A stretch of DNA of 59,781 bases from Sphaerosporella brunnea (lineage: Eukaryota; Ascomycota; Pezizomycetes; Pezizales; Pyronemataceae): positions 5,001 through 64,781 of the forward strand of contig VXIS01000276.1 in NCBI GenBank assembly GCA_008704415.1. The letters run 5' to 3'. This document shows positions 1 through 12,208 of this stretch, piece after piece. Both the position numbers and the translations under genes were made by a program. How positions within the stretch are numbered: position 1 is the first letter of the stretch; every line of letters starts with the position of its first letter. The notes beneath the pieces were generated by a model. That model saw only the letters and a program-made list of their open reading frames with translations, made no database searches and was not told the origin of the DNA.

Positions 1-507
1 TTACGCGGGAGGGAAGGTCCGGACATGTGGGTAAGCCGGGGGGGGGGAGCGGGACTCCGACGGAAAATCTGTTGTTTGAATTGGTAAGCTGTTCTCGAGA
101 GAGAGAACTTTTTTTGTATCCGCCGGACTTTGTCTTCTGTAAGCTACGTAAGTACCTTTTTATTTATGCCTTCTACGCCTCGTTTTTCGCTACCGAATTC
201 TGGGACGGAGCAAGACAGATAGATATTAATCCACGGTGCAGTCTAGAACTTCCCCTGCTGAGAAATACATAAAGAACGGAACTCTTGTAGAGAGAGATCT
301 CTATCGCCGCACGCTTGCCGAAGAAGCTTGTACCTGAACATATCCCCGCCCCCACCTCACTCATCATCTTCAATCAACCCAGCCTCTCAGCCTCTTATAT
401 TCCTCAGATCTTGCGGCATTCTTGCGGCATTCTTGCGGCATTCTTCTTTCGTGATACCCCAACACACATACGCGCACGCACACGCTCTCTCATAAACTGG
501 TATAGCC
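1..507. promoter_or_regulatory. Upstream region of the glutamate-cysteine ligase gene
   Basis: No convincing gene is visible. The stretch directly precedes the start codon at 508 and presumably holds the promoter and 5' leader. Three perfect tandem copies of the 11-mer CTTGCGGCATT lie at 410-442, about 65 bp before the start codon, followed by a short CA-rich run at 463-482. I cannot assign a known factor to the 11-mer. Confidence 0.4.
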
Positions 508-3046
508 ATGGGCCTCTTGTAAGCTGCATCTCCTTCCCAGTCGGCACATTTAAGCTTAGATTGACAGTTTCTGGCTTTGCTTTTAGGGCTCTCGGAACCC
601 CGCTTGCGTGGAAAGATGCAAAGAAACTTGCAGATCAGGTGCGGACTCTGGGGATCCAGGTAGGCGCGCGCTCCCCGCATGACATCACGTCCAGCCGCAC
701 GACAAAACGGGCGTGAACTTTTCTTATTCCTTGTGTCACAAGGGCTGACCATTGGTACCTCTTCCGTCGCAGCAACTCCTAGAAATCTGGAACGCGTACC
801 GGGGAAATGAACGAGATATTCTTCTTTGGGGAGATGAGGTATGTACCCCAGCGAACGATGGCAGGCGCGATGGTGGTTAATCACATGTGCGGGGCTGGCA
901 GATCGAGTACCTCGTCCTTGCGTTCGATGAGGAAAACAAAAATGCGTGCCTTTCCTTGCGGCAAGCCGAAATCCTCAAGGCCCTAGCTTCGGATGAGAAG
1001 CTGCAAGCTGCTGGTGGAGGCGTTCCTGCTATAAACGATATAGAAGAGTCAGTCGGAATTGTGCATCTACGTTGCTGTTGTGGAATCTAACATCCAGCCA
1101 GAAAGTCGGAGCCGTTTCCCACGTTCCATCCCGAGTTTGGTCGGTTTATGTTGGAGTCCACTCCCGGTGCACCGTTCTCTCTGTCGTGGAAGGACCTTTT
1201 GAGCGTCGAGCCAAATATGAAACTGCGGTATGAGCTGACCAAGATATCGATGCAAGATCATGTCTGACGTATCGCTGTCTAGGAGGATCATTGCCAAGAA
1301 CCACATGGCTGAAAATGAGACTCCGATCACCATGCCGTCTTTCCCTCGCCTCGGCACCAAGGGCGTCTTCACCAGCCCGTACTATCCTCCAACTGGATCG
1401 CAATCGCGAAGCCAGTTCATCCCGGACGAATGCATCAACCCTCATATCCGTTTTCCCACGCTGGCCGCCAACATCCGAGCTCGGCGAGGCAGCAAGGTGG
1501 CCATCAACATGCCCGTGTTTTATGATGAGAATACCCCCAAACCTTTCAATGACCCCACCATAGACTACGATAGACACCTATATCCAGAGGATGACGACGT
1601 GAGAAATGGAGCCTCAAAAGAAGGCCACATCTACATGGACGCTATGGGCTTTGGTATGGGATGTTGTTGTTTGCAAATCACCTTCCAGGCAAAGAACATC
1701 AAGGAAGCCCGCACCTTGTACGACCAGCTCTGTCCTGTAGGGCCAATCATGTTGGCGTTGACTGCCAATGCTCCCATATTTAAGGGGTTCCTTGCCGATG
1801 TTGACGTGCGGTGGAACGTCATTTCTGGAGCTGTTGATGACCGCACGGAGGAAGAGCGAGGGATCAAGGTTCGTTCAACTTCGCCTTTCCCACTGTTCGT
1901 ATATCTGAAATATGTGAAACAGCCATTGAACAACAACCGGTGGAAAATTCCCAAATCGCGGTACGGTTCCGTGTCAACCTACCTGTCGGACGACCCCCGC
2001 CTGCGCCCCGAATATAACGACCTCGACTTAGTGATTGATGAAGATATCAAGAAGAGGCTAATGGATAATGGTAGGCCGTATGGAAATGACTTAGTAGGTT
2101 CTCGCTAATTCAAGACCAGGAATGGACGAGCATTTGTCGACACACTTTGCTCATCTGTTTATCCGAGATCCAATCGTTATATTCCAAGAGACACTAGACG
2201 AACCTGCAGAGGGCAAATCCGACCATTTCGAGGTAATTTTCAAATGCGTAAGCCGTGGGCGTTGGTGTTGACTGTGAACAGAACATTCAATCCACAAACT
2301 GGCAACACATGCGCTTCAAGCCCCCGCCGCCGGGTGGTAACATCGGCTGGCGCGTAGAGTTCCGGCCCATGGAGATTCAGATGACAGACTTCGAGAACGC
2401 GGCTTTCTCTATCTTTATCGTCCTTCTAACCAGGGTGATCCTGTCATATGACCTGAACCTCTACATTCCGATCTCGAAAGTATGACAGCTTCTCGAATGT
2501 TATCAAACTTGTGCTGATAGAGCTCGATTTCAGGTTGACGAAAATATGGCTACGGCGCATAAACGGGATGCCGTCCTGTCTGACAAATTCTGGTTCCGCA
2601 AAGACTTGTTCCCTCCGGCGCCCATATCCAATCGCACTTCACCCACAGGCAGTCGTGCAACTACCCGCCCTGCCACGCCTGTGGCTGTTGAAGATGAGTA
2701 TCAGCTCATGACCATCAATGAGATCATGAACGGCCAGACGGACGGCGACTTTGTAGGGCTGATCCCTCTGATTAATTCCTATCTCGACACTGTTAATGTC
2801 GATGTTGTCACGCGGTGCGAACTCGCTGGATATCTGTCGTTGGTGTCAAAGCGCGCAAGTGGGGAGCTACAAACTGGCGCAACGTGGATCCGAGAATTTG
2901 TGAGGAGCCACCCGGAGTACAAGAAGGACAGCGTGGTGAACGAGAGCATCAATTATGATTTAATGAAGGCGGTCGAGAAACTAGGGCGAGATGGTTACTT
3001 GGAAGGTTTAGGCGAAAAGCTACTCGGGCCTCGCAGCAGTTCGTAG
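508..3046 (+). CDS. GCS1: Glutamate-cysteine ligase catalytic subunit (gamma-glutamylcysteine synthetase)
   Basis: Catalyses the ATP-dependent joining of glutamate and cysteine, the first and limiting step of glutathione synthesis in the cytosol. Ten exons give a phase-consistent 659-residue protein, close to the usual fungal length of about 680: 508-518, 587-659, 773-838, 902-1047, 1102-1227, 1283-1868, 1923-2070, 2120-2232, 2282-2479, 2534-3046. The N-terminus begins [20 protein letters not shown], typical of the family. Exon 3 ends in LLWGDE, exon 5 carries [11 protein letters not shown], and exon 6 carries the conserved [15 protein letters not shown] segment. Exon 1 codes only MGLL, so the start is set by splicing. 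The least certain junction is intron 4 (1048-1101): its donor GTCAGT is weak, although a CTAAC branch site lies near the acceptor. No gene overlaps it. Confidence 0.93.
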
Positions 3047-4905
3047 GATGGCGGGGGGATTGGGAGTTGACGTGGGCTTGTGGATAGACGATAGAGTTTT
3101 TTTTTTCTTTTTTTTTTCTTTTTTTTTTTTTTTTTTTCTCCCTCCTATGCAGTTGTAGTGGCGCCTTGCACACGATGATGAGAGTTTATTGCGAGCCCGT
3201 GATGCAATATCAATATCGTTCGATGGCGTTTCTGGGCTTTTTTGCTTCATCTCAAGGAACTTGGAGTGCATGCCTCTATACTCTACTCGAGAGTAATAGA
3301 TTGCTAACCCCCCGAGCGGGAATTCCTGAAGCGAACGAACAAACAGCTAACAAGCACTGCAGTACCTGCCCGCAGCCGACCTGCAGTGTGCAGGCTGTCA
3401 TCCGTTCAGCGATTTGCAAACACTCGCGGGATCGCGTCTCAAGGCTTTGATTGGCTGGCGACCCATGTCCTGCAGGTCAAAGAGATTTCATGCAACCACG
3501 GGTAGGAGCTCGTGTTACGATGGGGTCGGGAGGGACGGGGTCTTGTGAGTGGTGGCGGTTGGTGGTGGTGGTGGTGGTGTGTTTTTGTAGTGCAGTATGC
3601 GGAGGGGGGTATTGAAGGAGTTGCTGGAGTAGCCCTTCCCTTCCCTTTCCATTACGGTTCGAGACGTCGGTGAGTTTGAATATATTACACATCCTGCGGG
3701 CGTGTGTGTGTGTGTGTGTGTGGGCATTTTTTTTATTTTATTTTATTTTTTTGCTTTTGCTTTGCTTCTTGTTGTTGCACCGTATCAGGCAACGTCGGTA
3801 GATGTAGACTGACGAACGGAGCCGGAGACGAGGTCATACGCACGCAGGCAATTTGTCTTATCTCTACCCCGTACCCGCTCGCCTTGAACGTTTGTGTGTG
3901 TGTGGGCCGTTGTTTGTAATGTGGGATGATGGTACACTTGTATGGGCTGGGCTATAGCCGGAGAGATGTGGGTGGACGTTTCCTCATGCGCAGGTTCTCA
4001 ATCTACTATAACCTATGTCATCATCGAAACTTGGTTCGCTCGCTCGGTCGGTCGGATATCTGGGAGGGGAGGGGGAGGGGGGGCCGCCCTGCATATATCT
4101 AACGGCACATGTACGAGTATCTATAGTAGATAGATATCCTGTGGGCTGCAAACTGAGCAAGCAAGATATTGATTGATTGATTGATAACACATCTAGATTG
4201 GGCTGCTTCCCATCATCCCACTTTCCCCGTTTTTTTTTTTTTTTTTTTTTTTTTTTACGCTGCTGGTGGTTAATATATCCCGCGGTGAATCCGTCAAGAC
4301 CAACATCCACAGAGTGTTGGGCACGTAATGACGGTGAATGATGATGTTGCATATGATACTGATAATGCTAATGACGGTGATGATGATGATGATGTAGGTA
4401 CTATACTATGGATCCTCACTCCTCTTCCTCTGCTTTATTATCGAACGTATCAAAATCCCGCAGAGATATAGTGTGGCTGGAGTTATGAGGGGAGCTACTC
4501 GGCCCGGCCGGGTCGGTCCGAGACGTCACGTCACGTCACCCCGGAATTCCCGATTGAGGCATGCGGACGTTCAACTTGAAGCCCGGCTGCCAGAATAACA
4601 AAGCCTCCGATATTTTTAAAGATGGACCAGAGGAAACCCGTGGAAAGGGGGAGGGGGGGATTTGGGGATATATCTGGGGAAACTAGGTAGAAAACCATGA
4701 CTTGGTGACCCGCTGGTAGGCCGACCCCCCATCCCATGGTGATGGGTGAGTAGAACGGACGACGGGGAGATGCATTCAATCCATGGCCAGACTCGGCGTG
4801 GTTATTCAGGATGAGAGAGAGAAATCACCAACGCTTCGAGGCTGGCCATACACCCTTTACACAACAAGCATACACACATACACACATACACACGGCCCCC
4901 CCCAC
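3047..4905. other. Gene-poor spacer rich in simple repeats
   Basis: No recognisable gene. It holds poly-T runs at about 3098-3137 and 4231-4255, a GGT-type run at 3546-3580, a GT run at 3702-3722, a G-rich run at 4063-4084 and a GAT run near 4376-4395. The first part is presumably the 3' end of the ligase transcript, the last part the promoter of the gene starting at 4906. Confidence 0.6.
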
Positions 4906-5427
4906 ATGACCGCCATGAACGCCGAAGCCTTCCGCTGCAGCATCTGCGAAGAGGACACGCCGAACCCCGAAGAAGCCGAACCCATCTACTGCGGCGAGAA
5001 CCACCACGTACACAAGACGTGTCTAAAGCTGTTATCCCTCGTGATTCCCCTCGACGGCGAATCTGCGCTTCCCTCTGCTCGCCGCCGCCTGCCCTGTGGC
5101 TGCAACGCAGAGAACAGAGATGTATGGGCCTGGGTCCTGAATCTGCGCGGGGAGCTGTGGGACGAGAGTGAGAGTGAGAGCGAGTATGAGGAGATGTACC
5201 CCGGGGTGGAAGAGGCGGCAAGGAGGGATCAGAGGCTGGAGGATATCTTGGTTGGAGGTCTCCCCGGGCTTGGAGAGACCGAGAGAAGGGAACAGAATCC
5301 GAAGCTACCACAACTTTGCCGGCCGGTGTCGATGGAGGTTCGCGAGAAGGTGCAGCTGATGGCGTCAGGGTTGGAGTATTTGTTGCCGTCGGTCTCGCAG
5401 ATACCGGGGACGGTTGGGGAACCACCG

Positions 5428-5465
<38 letters not shown>

Positions 5466-5520
5466 ACGAGCGCCGGAAAAAGAGCGGAAGGAAAACAATG
5501 ATGAAGGCGTTGAAAGTTGA
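4906..5520 (+). CDS. Small RING-like zinc-binding protein with poly-proline tail (hypothetical)
   Basis: A single-exon reading frame of 204 residues starting MTAMNAEAF; a second ATG three codons downstream is an alternative start. The N-terminal third shows a treble-clef-like pattern: CSIC, then C..NHHVH..C, then PCGC, which resembles the cysteine/histidine spacing of RING or related E3-type fingers. The middle is acidic (ESESESEYEE). Near the C-terminus a run of about 15 prolines is encoded by a CCG/CCA repeat at about 5424-5466, followed by a charged tail. I do not recognise the family. A ubiquitin-ligase role would be inference from the finger alone. The codon periodicity and motif make it likely to be real. 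Confidence 0.5.
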
Positions 5521-6639
5521 AAACCCCCGTTGTTTATTGTTGCGTTTTGGAGGACTGATTTTTATTTTATTTTTCTTGTGTTTTAAAGCTGCTGCGATGT
5601 CTACCGCCGAGTTTGTGCGTTATAGTAACCGCACACACACACACACACATGTTATGGCCGACGCTTTCGATGGAGATCTTGGAGAGATCTGGGTCCCCGA
5701 AAATCACGATGTTGAGATCCCCGGTTCGCTGCGGGAAATCGACAACCAGGAGAGATGGATTTCAAGCCATTGCCACTCAGTTTTTAGCTGGGAGTGAATC
5801 ATGTTGGCCATACCTTTTACCAGGGGACTACAAGCGCATCCGCCAGATCGCCAAAGATTGAAAACCGGTAATCATCCGCAGTCAGCAAACCGCAGCTAAC
5901 CTACTAGTACGTACCAAACCGATCCCGAACTCGGGGGTCGCCGAGTCGCCGAGCCAAGCCACACTTCCGAACCAGCCACCTACCTGCATCCGCCAAAAAA
6001 GCATCCACATCACACACACACAAAAAAACTCTGCATTGCATTTGCAGTATAGTGGGGGTGAGGTGTTCCCCCTCTCCGGCCGTCGGCAGACGTCGCTGTG
6101 TGGTCAACATTTCCCCACTCTCGATGTCATGTGTGGCAGCAGAGACGTGAGCTCGGACGCGCGGTGACGTCGGCCATGATGCGGCCTTATCGGTGGGCGG
6201 CTAGAAAGAGGTGGTGTTTGCTGGCCAGAACGACGTGCAGATACAAAAAAAAATATATATGTCGAAATATCTATGTGAATGTGAGCAGCACCCAAGGTTC
6301 ACGTTGCGGGCTGCAGGTGTGGGTGGGAAGCCCTTGCATCAGAGGGAATAATGTGGGATGATGGGGCGCAGACATCTCGCAGCTCAATTTTGAGGGGCCC
6401 TCGATATTTGCACCAATCTCAATGTCCTGATGAATCTAAGTGATATCTAATGAAAACTGAATCTCGTGATCTCAACTCCTCTAAACACCCCGCGTCCTGC
6501 CCGGCGGACAAAATCCCTCGTGCATTGGTAATAATAATCCTGCGCCGAATTTTTGCTAATATCATCATCACCCAAAAGAAAATCCACAAGACATGAAGCG
6601 GCCACATTTTTTTTGACGAAAAAGAAAAAAGCCCTCTGT
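5521..6639. other. Intergenic region between two convergent genes
   Basis: Both neighbours end here, so it should contain two 3' untranslated regions. I see a short AC repeat at 5631-5650, a second near 6013-6020 and A-rich tracts near 6244-6262. No protein family or RNA gene is recognised. Short frames around 5613-5860 and 6098-6360 have no recognisable motifs. Confidence 0.5.
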
Positions 6640-8282
6640 CTACGACTTGTCCAACCGGACAGCAGCGTTGTTCTCAATGAATCCCAGGTCCACTTTGTGG
6701 CCCAAGAGCTCTCGGATATTGCTGACCTTGTACCGGATCATGGTCGGCCGCTCCAAACTCAGTCCCCATCCGTAGACTCGCAGGTCCTTTGGAAGTCCCA
6801 TACTCTCCAGCATCTCCGGCCGGAACATACCCGAGTTTCCGATCTCAACCCACTTACCCAATCCCTTGTGCTCGCCGAAGATCTCCATCGACGGCTCGGT
6901 GTAGGGGTTGTAGGCGGGCTTGAAACGCAAGTCATCAATACCCATCTTCTTGAAGAACTCCTTCATGAATCCGATGAGGCCACCAAGTGTCAGGCCGTAG
7001 TCCGCAATCACTCCTTCCACCTGGTGGAACTCCGCCAGATGCGTAGCGTCTACCGTCTCGTTTCGGAAAACGCGGTCGATCGAGAAGTATCTAGCGGGGC
7101 CAGGGTTCTGCGCAAGCTTGTGCAGCATGGCAGCCGAGATGGCGGTGGTGTGCGTCCGCAGTACAAGCCGCAGTGACTCCTCCGCCTTCCATGGATACCG
7201 GTATCCAGTCGAGCCGTACTTTCCGTTCTGGTGCACCTCACGCACGTTCTCCCAGTACTCGGTGTCGGTAGGCTTGTCGGCCATCGCGGGATCGGAGATG
7301 TAGAAGGTGTCCTGCAGGTCACGGGCAGGGTGCTGCTGCGGCACGAACAGCGTGTCGAAGTTCCAGAAGCCGGATTCTACGAAGCGGTCGGTCGACATCT
7401 CGGTGAAGCCCATCTCGAAGAAGATATTCCTGAACTCGTGGCGGACCTTGTTGAGCGGGTGAAGAGCTCCCGAAGGGGTTTGCGCGCCCAGCGCGGCAAA
7501 GTTGTAGGGCTTGAACTTCTTCTCTTTCCACGCGCCACTGCAACGATTCAGTACAGTCCTTGTAACGTGAGCTACAATCTTACTTTGCAATCATCTCCGC
7601 CGTCAGATCCGTCTCCTCCTTCACAATCTCCAGCGCAAACTTAGGACCCTTGTTAATACGGAAGCTGATGCGCTTCTGTATAGCCACCAGCTTGCGCTTC
7701 TTCAAATCTGCAAGGACCTTTGCGTCCGGGTACGTTTGCGTGTCGGCAATTGTCTGCAGTTGCTCGCGCGTCACATCCTGAATTGACTCCGCCTACTCAA
7801 CTCTGCCGTTAAGAAAAGTTCTGCATGAGCTTGGCGGTGATGCATGCACACACCTTCTTCACCAGCTTGTCACCCTCCTTCTTGATCCAACCCTCCTTGA
7901 AAGCCTTGCCCTGTCCGACCTTCGCGCTCACCGTACCAACAACACCCTGTTAAGCTCAGTAGGCGCTCTCGATCCCAGATAGTAGTCCTGCGGGACTCAC
8001 AGCTAACTCCGTAATCTTGAGTCCGTCCAGCGCCTTGCACACCGCCTCGTAGACCTTCGCTTCATGACTGCCATCCTTGACGATTCCAGCACCCTCTTCC
8101 GTCAGGACTGCGACTTCTTTATCGATGGTTTCGTAGGTGACCATTTCTCGGCTCAATAGCGAGTCGAGCGCTCCCTTGAGCAGCGTGGATTCCACATCGG
8201 GAAACGCATCGGTGGAGAGAAGCGGCAGCGCCGGGGCATCGTTCAGTGCGTGAAGCACTTGTGTAGCAAGATCCGGCGCCAT
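6640..8282 (-). CDS. FRS2: Phenylalanyl-tRNA synthetase alpha subunit, cytosolic
   Basis: Charges tRNA-Phe with phenylalanine in the cytosol as part of an alpha2-beta2 enzyme. Four exons on the minus strand (8001-8282, 7854-7946, 7584-7777, 6640-7537) give 488 residues in continuous phase, close to yeast FRS2. The N-terminal part carries the winged-helix DNA-binding-like repeats of the eukaryotic subunit ([17 protein letters not shown]). The C-terminal catalytic domain shows class II motif 2 ([20 protein letters not shown]) and motif 3 ([14 protein letters not shown]). Introns are 46-76 nt. The start MAPDLATQ follows an in-frame upstream ATG 19 codons earlier, which I consider less likely because that extension is not family-like. 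Confidence 0.94.
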
Positions 8283-9795
8283 TCTGTCCGTCAGTGTCGT
8301 GGTTTTCGTGCTGTTGAAATTCGGCGGGGTTGGAGTCACAACTCAACTCAAGCAACAGCGGGGGAGGGGTAGCTGCATGACTCACGCTTACCCGGAATTG
8401 TTATCGTATAATATCACTCGGGTATAAAGAAGCATTCAGCCTTCCAGTTTCAATTGTGCGTGTTGCAATCCTCGGAGAATGCTTGGGTTAGCCGCTTCTA
8501 CAATTGAGAGTAGAGCACGGAACTGTGTATGTGTGTAATCAGATTTATTGTCTCTAAAGATTATGGCAGACCCACTTCCAGTCCCCACCCATATCCTATC
8601 CGCCGCCTTATTTATGTGATCTCATGCATTAGCTGCGGCAACCCAAAGAGAACACGGAACTATGGTGCTGTCTGAAATCATTTTGCTCCAACGGCTTGAA
8701 ACATGTAGTGTCACTCGTATTTGCAAACACCAATAGCTTTTCATAGTACAAACAGTGCAAAAAGAAAAACTCGCGTTAAACATATTGCCTTGTTTTCTTG
8801 CTCAACAATGAATGGTTATCCTCAATCAGTATCCATGTGCCACCAGCAAGCGCTCAGAGTAACCATTTGGGTGATGCAAGACTTGGATATTTGAAAGGGA
8901 AAATCATCCCTTTCAAAAGCGTTCTGCCAGTCAATTGGCCAACCATTCGTATGCGCAAGCCCCCGCAGTTAACTCCATGGGCTCTTTGTACTTGTCGCTG
9001 ACTCGAGCCGCGGCAGTTCTCTTGACCTGCGCTTGCCACACACTCAGGGCCAGCAAGGATACCTGTTCATCGCGCTGGCGTTTCCTTGTCCTCCGGTCCC
9101 GCTCGTACAGAAAACAAATTGCTAGTAAATACCCTGTTCCCCAAGGGCAGCCATCGCCGATAGCATGCCAGAATCGTAGAATAGGATCACCATCAGACTC
9201 ATCGAATTCCCGTATTATACGCTTTGCGAGCCGAGCGGTCATGGGTCGATGCGAACTCTCGTAGGCACCAATAGCGCCAGATTCCTGCTGGGCCGTTTTG
9301 TCTCCAGATCTGCCCGGGCCCATCTCGTACTGGTGGTAATCAACATCGCGCACTGTAATTCCGGCGTTAGTAATAGTTATGGCTACTTCTTGCGGTATTG
9401 AAGGGTTGGCGGTGACAAAACAATGGATGCCGTTATTTTATACACGTACCGAGGGGAAATTCTGTGGTATTTATTGCAAAACACTGCCAGATGTTAGTGA
9501 GGATGGGGTGCAGTACATTGCAGGATCTTGCATACCAGGGTGCGGCGGGCTTTCCCTCAGGGTTATCTGCCAAATTCCACTCGATCAAGAGCTAAAGTGG
9601 CTTCTGAGGGAAGAGGCGAGTGGTGGATTTGAGTGTAGGTGTCTGAGCTCCAGCAAAAACTGAACTGTTAAGGGCCGGGGTGTGTTGTTGAGAGTGTTGG
9701 GGGGTTCCGTCGAGCCCACAAACGCAAAGTCCGCCTTTCCCTCTGGTTGGATTGGAAAGATTCCACCTTTATTACCAAGGTTTTAGGGCGTGCCT
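8283..9795. other. Intergenic region with one weak reading frame
   Basis: The start of this stretch is the promoter of the Phe-tRNA synthetase gene. A minus-strand frame at 8931-9353 (140 codons, MRDVDYHQ start, one possible hydrophobic segment GYLLAICFLY) and plus-strand frames at 8935-9264 and 9379-9663 overlap or adjoin one another. None shows a recognisable domain, so I do not call a gene. The last 130 bases before 9796 are the upstream flank of the snoRNA-like host transcript. Confidence 0.35.
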
Positions 9796-9875
9796 CTCGT
9801 GACGGTGATTTTGGATGATTTTGCGTGGTGAGAGGGCGAACTCAGGCGCCGGACACGGACGATCACCGTCACGAG
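9796..9875. repeat. Inverted repeat with perfect 14-bp arms
   Basis: The arms are CTCGTGACGGTGAT at 9796-9809 and its exact reverse complement at 9862-9875, separated by 52 bp. They lie about 110 bp before the presumed first exon of the snoRNA-like host transcript. The pair could be a regulatory dyad or the ends of a very small inverted-repeat element. The core TGACG half-sites resemble bZIP/CRE-type sites, but this is only a resemblance. Confidence 0.5.
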
Positions 9876-10816
9876 AAACCCAAATTCATGTTTTCCGACA
9901 TATTGAAGGAATCTAATTTGCGTGCCATTTAGGAGCTGCCTTCCCTCTCTCCCTCTCTCCCTCCCTCCTATCCATCCACACAATCGCCAGCAAAGGATCT
10001 ATCTGCTCGTTCACCTCACAACCATTTAACGCACCACCACCGCCACGGCATTAAGAACGTCCCCTCATCAAAGGCAGCAAATCAACTGGTAAGTCTCGAT
10101 TGGTTCTCCCCTTTCTCTCCTACCCAGCAGACTGGTTCTAGCTTCGCCAAATCCAGCGAACAAGGTCGCCAGCCTTTCTCCCGAAACCTCAACACTCCCT
10201 ACTCCCCACTTCCCACCCAATCCCCACTCCCCACTCTCAGTTCCTCTTTCCATCTCTCTGAGTTACCATTCCTTTAGTCCCCTTCCCTGAACTACATACC
10301 TTTGCGAAAAGAAACTCATCATCGAATAAAACGGCTTCGGCGCCATTCCTCGACCTCCACCACTGTTTTTTTTCCTACCTTTTTGGCTGACAATCGCGTG
10401 TCATGGGAGGCAGAATGTGTTCCAATCAATGGCGCAAACCCAAGAGTGGCAGGCTTGAGGTGAGTCCCCGCTGTTCTGTGTTGTGTCGTTTCCTCCCCGC
10501 TGGCGCAGTGATACCACCGATGGTCTTCATCAAAGTCCCCGGTTGTTAAAGTCTTCTGAGGGTTTCAGCCTATTTTAATTGCTTAGCTTTTGACCTTAGA
10601 GTTGCTTACGGCACTGTGCTAACACGTGTATAATGTTTTCAGACCTCCTGCTGCCCGAGTGCCTTCCACGATCGTTTCCGAAGCTCAAGAAGTGAAGCTA
10701 CATCGAGTTCCTCAAATACCCACGCTCGAAAAGTACAGCAGTACCCGAGCTATCTATGTGGTACGCCTTCCTTCATTCTTACCTTTGAGAATCCTATATA
10801 CATGTGGCTCGACAAT

Positions 10817-10876
10817 ATGACGATCAAAGTCATTTCGAAACCTCATTAGGTTGGTGAATGCAACGAGTATCCCTGA
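10817..10876 (+). ncRNA. Box C/D snoRNA-like element 1
   Basis: The C box is ATGACGA (one change from RTGATGA) and the D box CTGA at 10873-10876. CAAT before the C box can pair with ATTG just after the D box. It lies in the intron 10761-10955. The core is 60 nt, without the internal hairpin of later members. The guide segment before the D box is AACGAGTATCC; I did not match it to an rRNA site. Confidence 0.5.
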
Positions 10877-11025
10877 TCTATTGGCCAATACGGATCACCG
10901 ATTTCCTTCACACTTCTTGGGATAATTAGCTGACAATTTGACGGTGTTTACACAGAGAATTCGCTCGGCAGGCCCGGAGAAAAAGGTGGGACTTTGCTGT
11001 TTTGAAATATGCAAGATTTGGTCCA

Positions 11026-11078
11026 ATGATGATCGTGAAGATATACCGAGAAAAATGATGCACAAACATGTGATCTGA
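11026..11078 (+). ncRNA. Box C/D snoRNA-like element 2 (most canonical)
   Basis: Perfect C box ATGATGA at 11026-11032, C'-like ATGATG at 11055-11060 and D box CTGA at 11075-11078. Flanking GTCC (11021-11024) and GGAC (11079-11082) form a terminal stem directly next to the boxes, as expected for a C/D snoRNA. The guide before the D box is CACAAACATGTGAT. It lies in the intron that follows exon 10956-10985. Confidence 0.65.
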
Positions 11079-11281
11079 GGACATGGACATTGACAGTTAT
11101 AAAACTTCCCCCGTTTCGGTCACCCTATTTTCCAGACTGTTTGAAATCCCTAGCTAATTTTGTTTGTGATATAGGCTTGTTCTTAACGGTATACAGACGA
11201 TCTGTATTAAATGCTTTATAATCTCAGTGAGACTCCCGCTCTCTCTGTACACGTTCTGAGTTTTCTTCTTCCATCCACGCT

Positions 11282-11346
11282 ATGATGATTGATTGTTCGT
11301 CTTTTTGAGCACGTTGTGCTACTTATGAGGAAGACTTAACTCCTGA
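11282..11346 (+). ncRNA. Box C/D snoRNA-like element 3
   Basis: C box ATGATGA at 11282-11288 and D box CTGA at 11343-11346. Internal GCAC-GTT-GTGC can form a short hairpin. The guide ahead of the D box is AAGACTTAACTC. No clear terminal stem is seen. Confidence 0.55.
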
Positions 11347-11516
11347 TATTCGGGCCACTCAATTTCCTCCGTCCTGCGAACGTCCCTCTCTTTGATATCA
11401 TGAGCTAACGATGGCGGCTTGGAATATGTGTATATACAGATAACTAATTCGGACCGAAAGATCATAATCTCGGTGAGACTCCCTCTATACCCTTCCGCCC
11501 ACCCAAGGCTAGCTAT

Positions 11517-11587
11517 ATAATGGTTTCTTCACTTTTCCAAGTATAACAAGCAAAATTGTTGTGCTGTGCGGAAATAAGTCGATCTGA
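11517..11587 (+). ncRNA. Box C/D snoRNA-like element 4 (degenerate C box)
   Basis: The C box has decayed to ATAATGG; the D box CTGA is at 11584-11587. Flanking GGCTAG and CTGGCC can still pair with one G-U pair. It lies between micro-exons 11440-11472 and 11670-11698. Possibly a non-functional member. Confidence 0.4.
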
Positions 11588-11759
11588 TACTCTTCTGGCC
11601 ACCGAATTTCCGTTGCCCGTTCTATTTTGAGATCTTAAGCTAACCAAAGTCGTGTGGAGTATAATACAGACAATCCGGACTGAAGCATCATGACCCCGGT
11701 GAGGCTCTCCATCCAAATGAATTTACTCTTCCACCGATACCCAGCTAGCTGCAGACTAT

Positions 11760-11831
11760 ATGATGATTCGAAATCTCTTTGAGCACAACATCTCTCCATG
11801 TTGTGCGATGATAAAAAAGCTCTCCATCTGA
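11760..11831 (+). ncRNA. Box C/D snoRNA-like element 5
   Basis: C box ATGATGA 11760-11766, internal hairpin GCACAACAT..ATGTTGTGC, C'-like GATGATA, D box CTGA 11828-11831. CAGA before the C box can pair with TCTG after the D box. The guide before the D box is AGCTCTCCAT. The element closely resembles element 7 on its 5' side. Confidence 0.6.
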
Positions 11832-11977
11832 TCTCTGGCCGTTCAATTCACTTTTCCCCTATCCTCTTTCGTCTTTGAGGCCATGAGCTAACCAAGATCG
11901 GACAGACAATTCGGCCTGACGGCCATACATGATCTCGGTGAGGCCCTCCTCCCCGTCCTCCTCCTCAATGCCAGGCA

Positions 11978-12041
11978 ATGATGATTTCTCTTTCTTTGAG
12001 CACCCCAATGTTGTGCGATGATAAAAAAGCTCTCCATCTGA
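11978..12041 (+). ncRNA. Box C/D snoRNA-like element 6
   Basis: C box ATGATGA 11978-11984, internal stem GCAC..GTGC, C'-like GATGATA, D box CTGA 12038-12041. Five-base terminal stem GCCAG/CTGGC. The guide before the D box, AGCTCTCCAT, is shared with elements 5, 11 and 12, while the guide after the C box differs from element 5. Confidence 0.62.
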
Positions 12042-12208
12042 TCGCTGGCCGTTCAATTCACTTTTCCCCTATCCTCTTTCGTCTTTGAGGCCATGAGATA
12101 ACCAAGATCGGACAGACAATTCGGCCTGACGGCCAGACATGACCTCGGTGAGGCCCTCCATCCAAATGAATTTACTCTTCCACCGATACCCAGCTAGCTG
12201 CAGACTAT

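Noticed and set aside
4802..5467. 221-codon minus-strand frame opposite the RING-like gene
   Set aside because: It arises from the GC-rich codon bias and the CCG/CCA repeat of the plus-strand gene. Its translation is Ala/Val/Arg-rich without motifs.
6553..7176. 207-codon plus-strand frame opposite the Phe-tRNA synthetase gene
   Set aside because: It is the antisense shadow of a strongly conserved catalytic domain.
8931..9353. 140-codon minus-strand ORF as a real gene
   Set aside because: No family, no neighbours in phase, competing plus-strand frames in the same DNA. Left as a low-probability note in the spacer entry.
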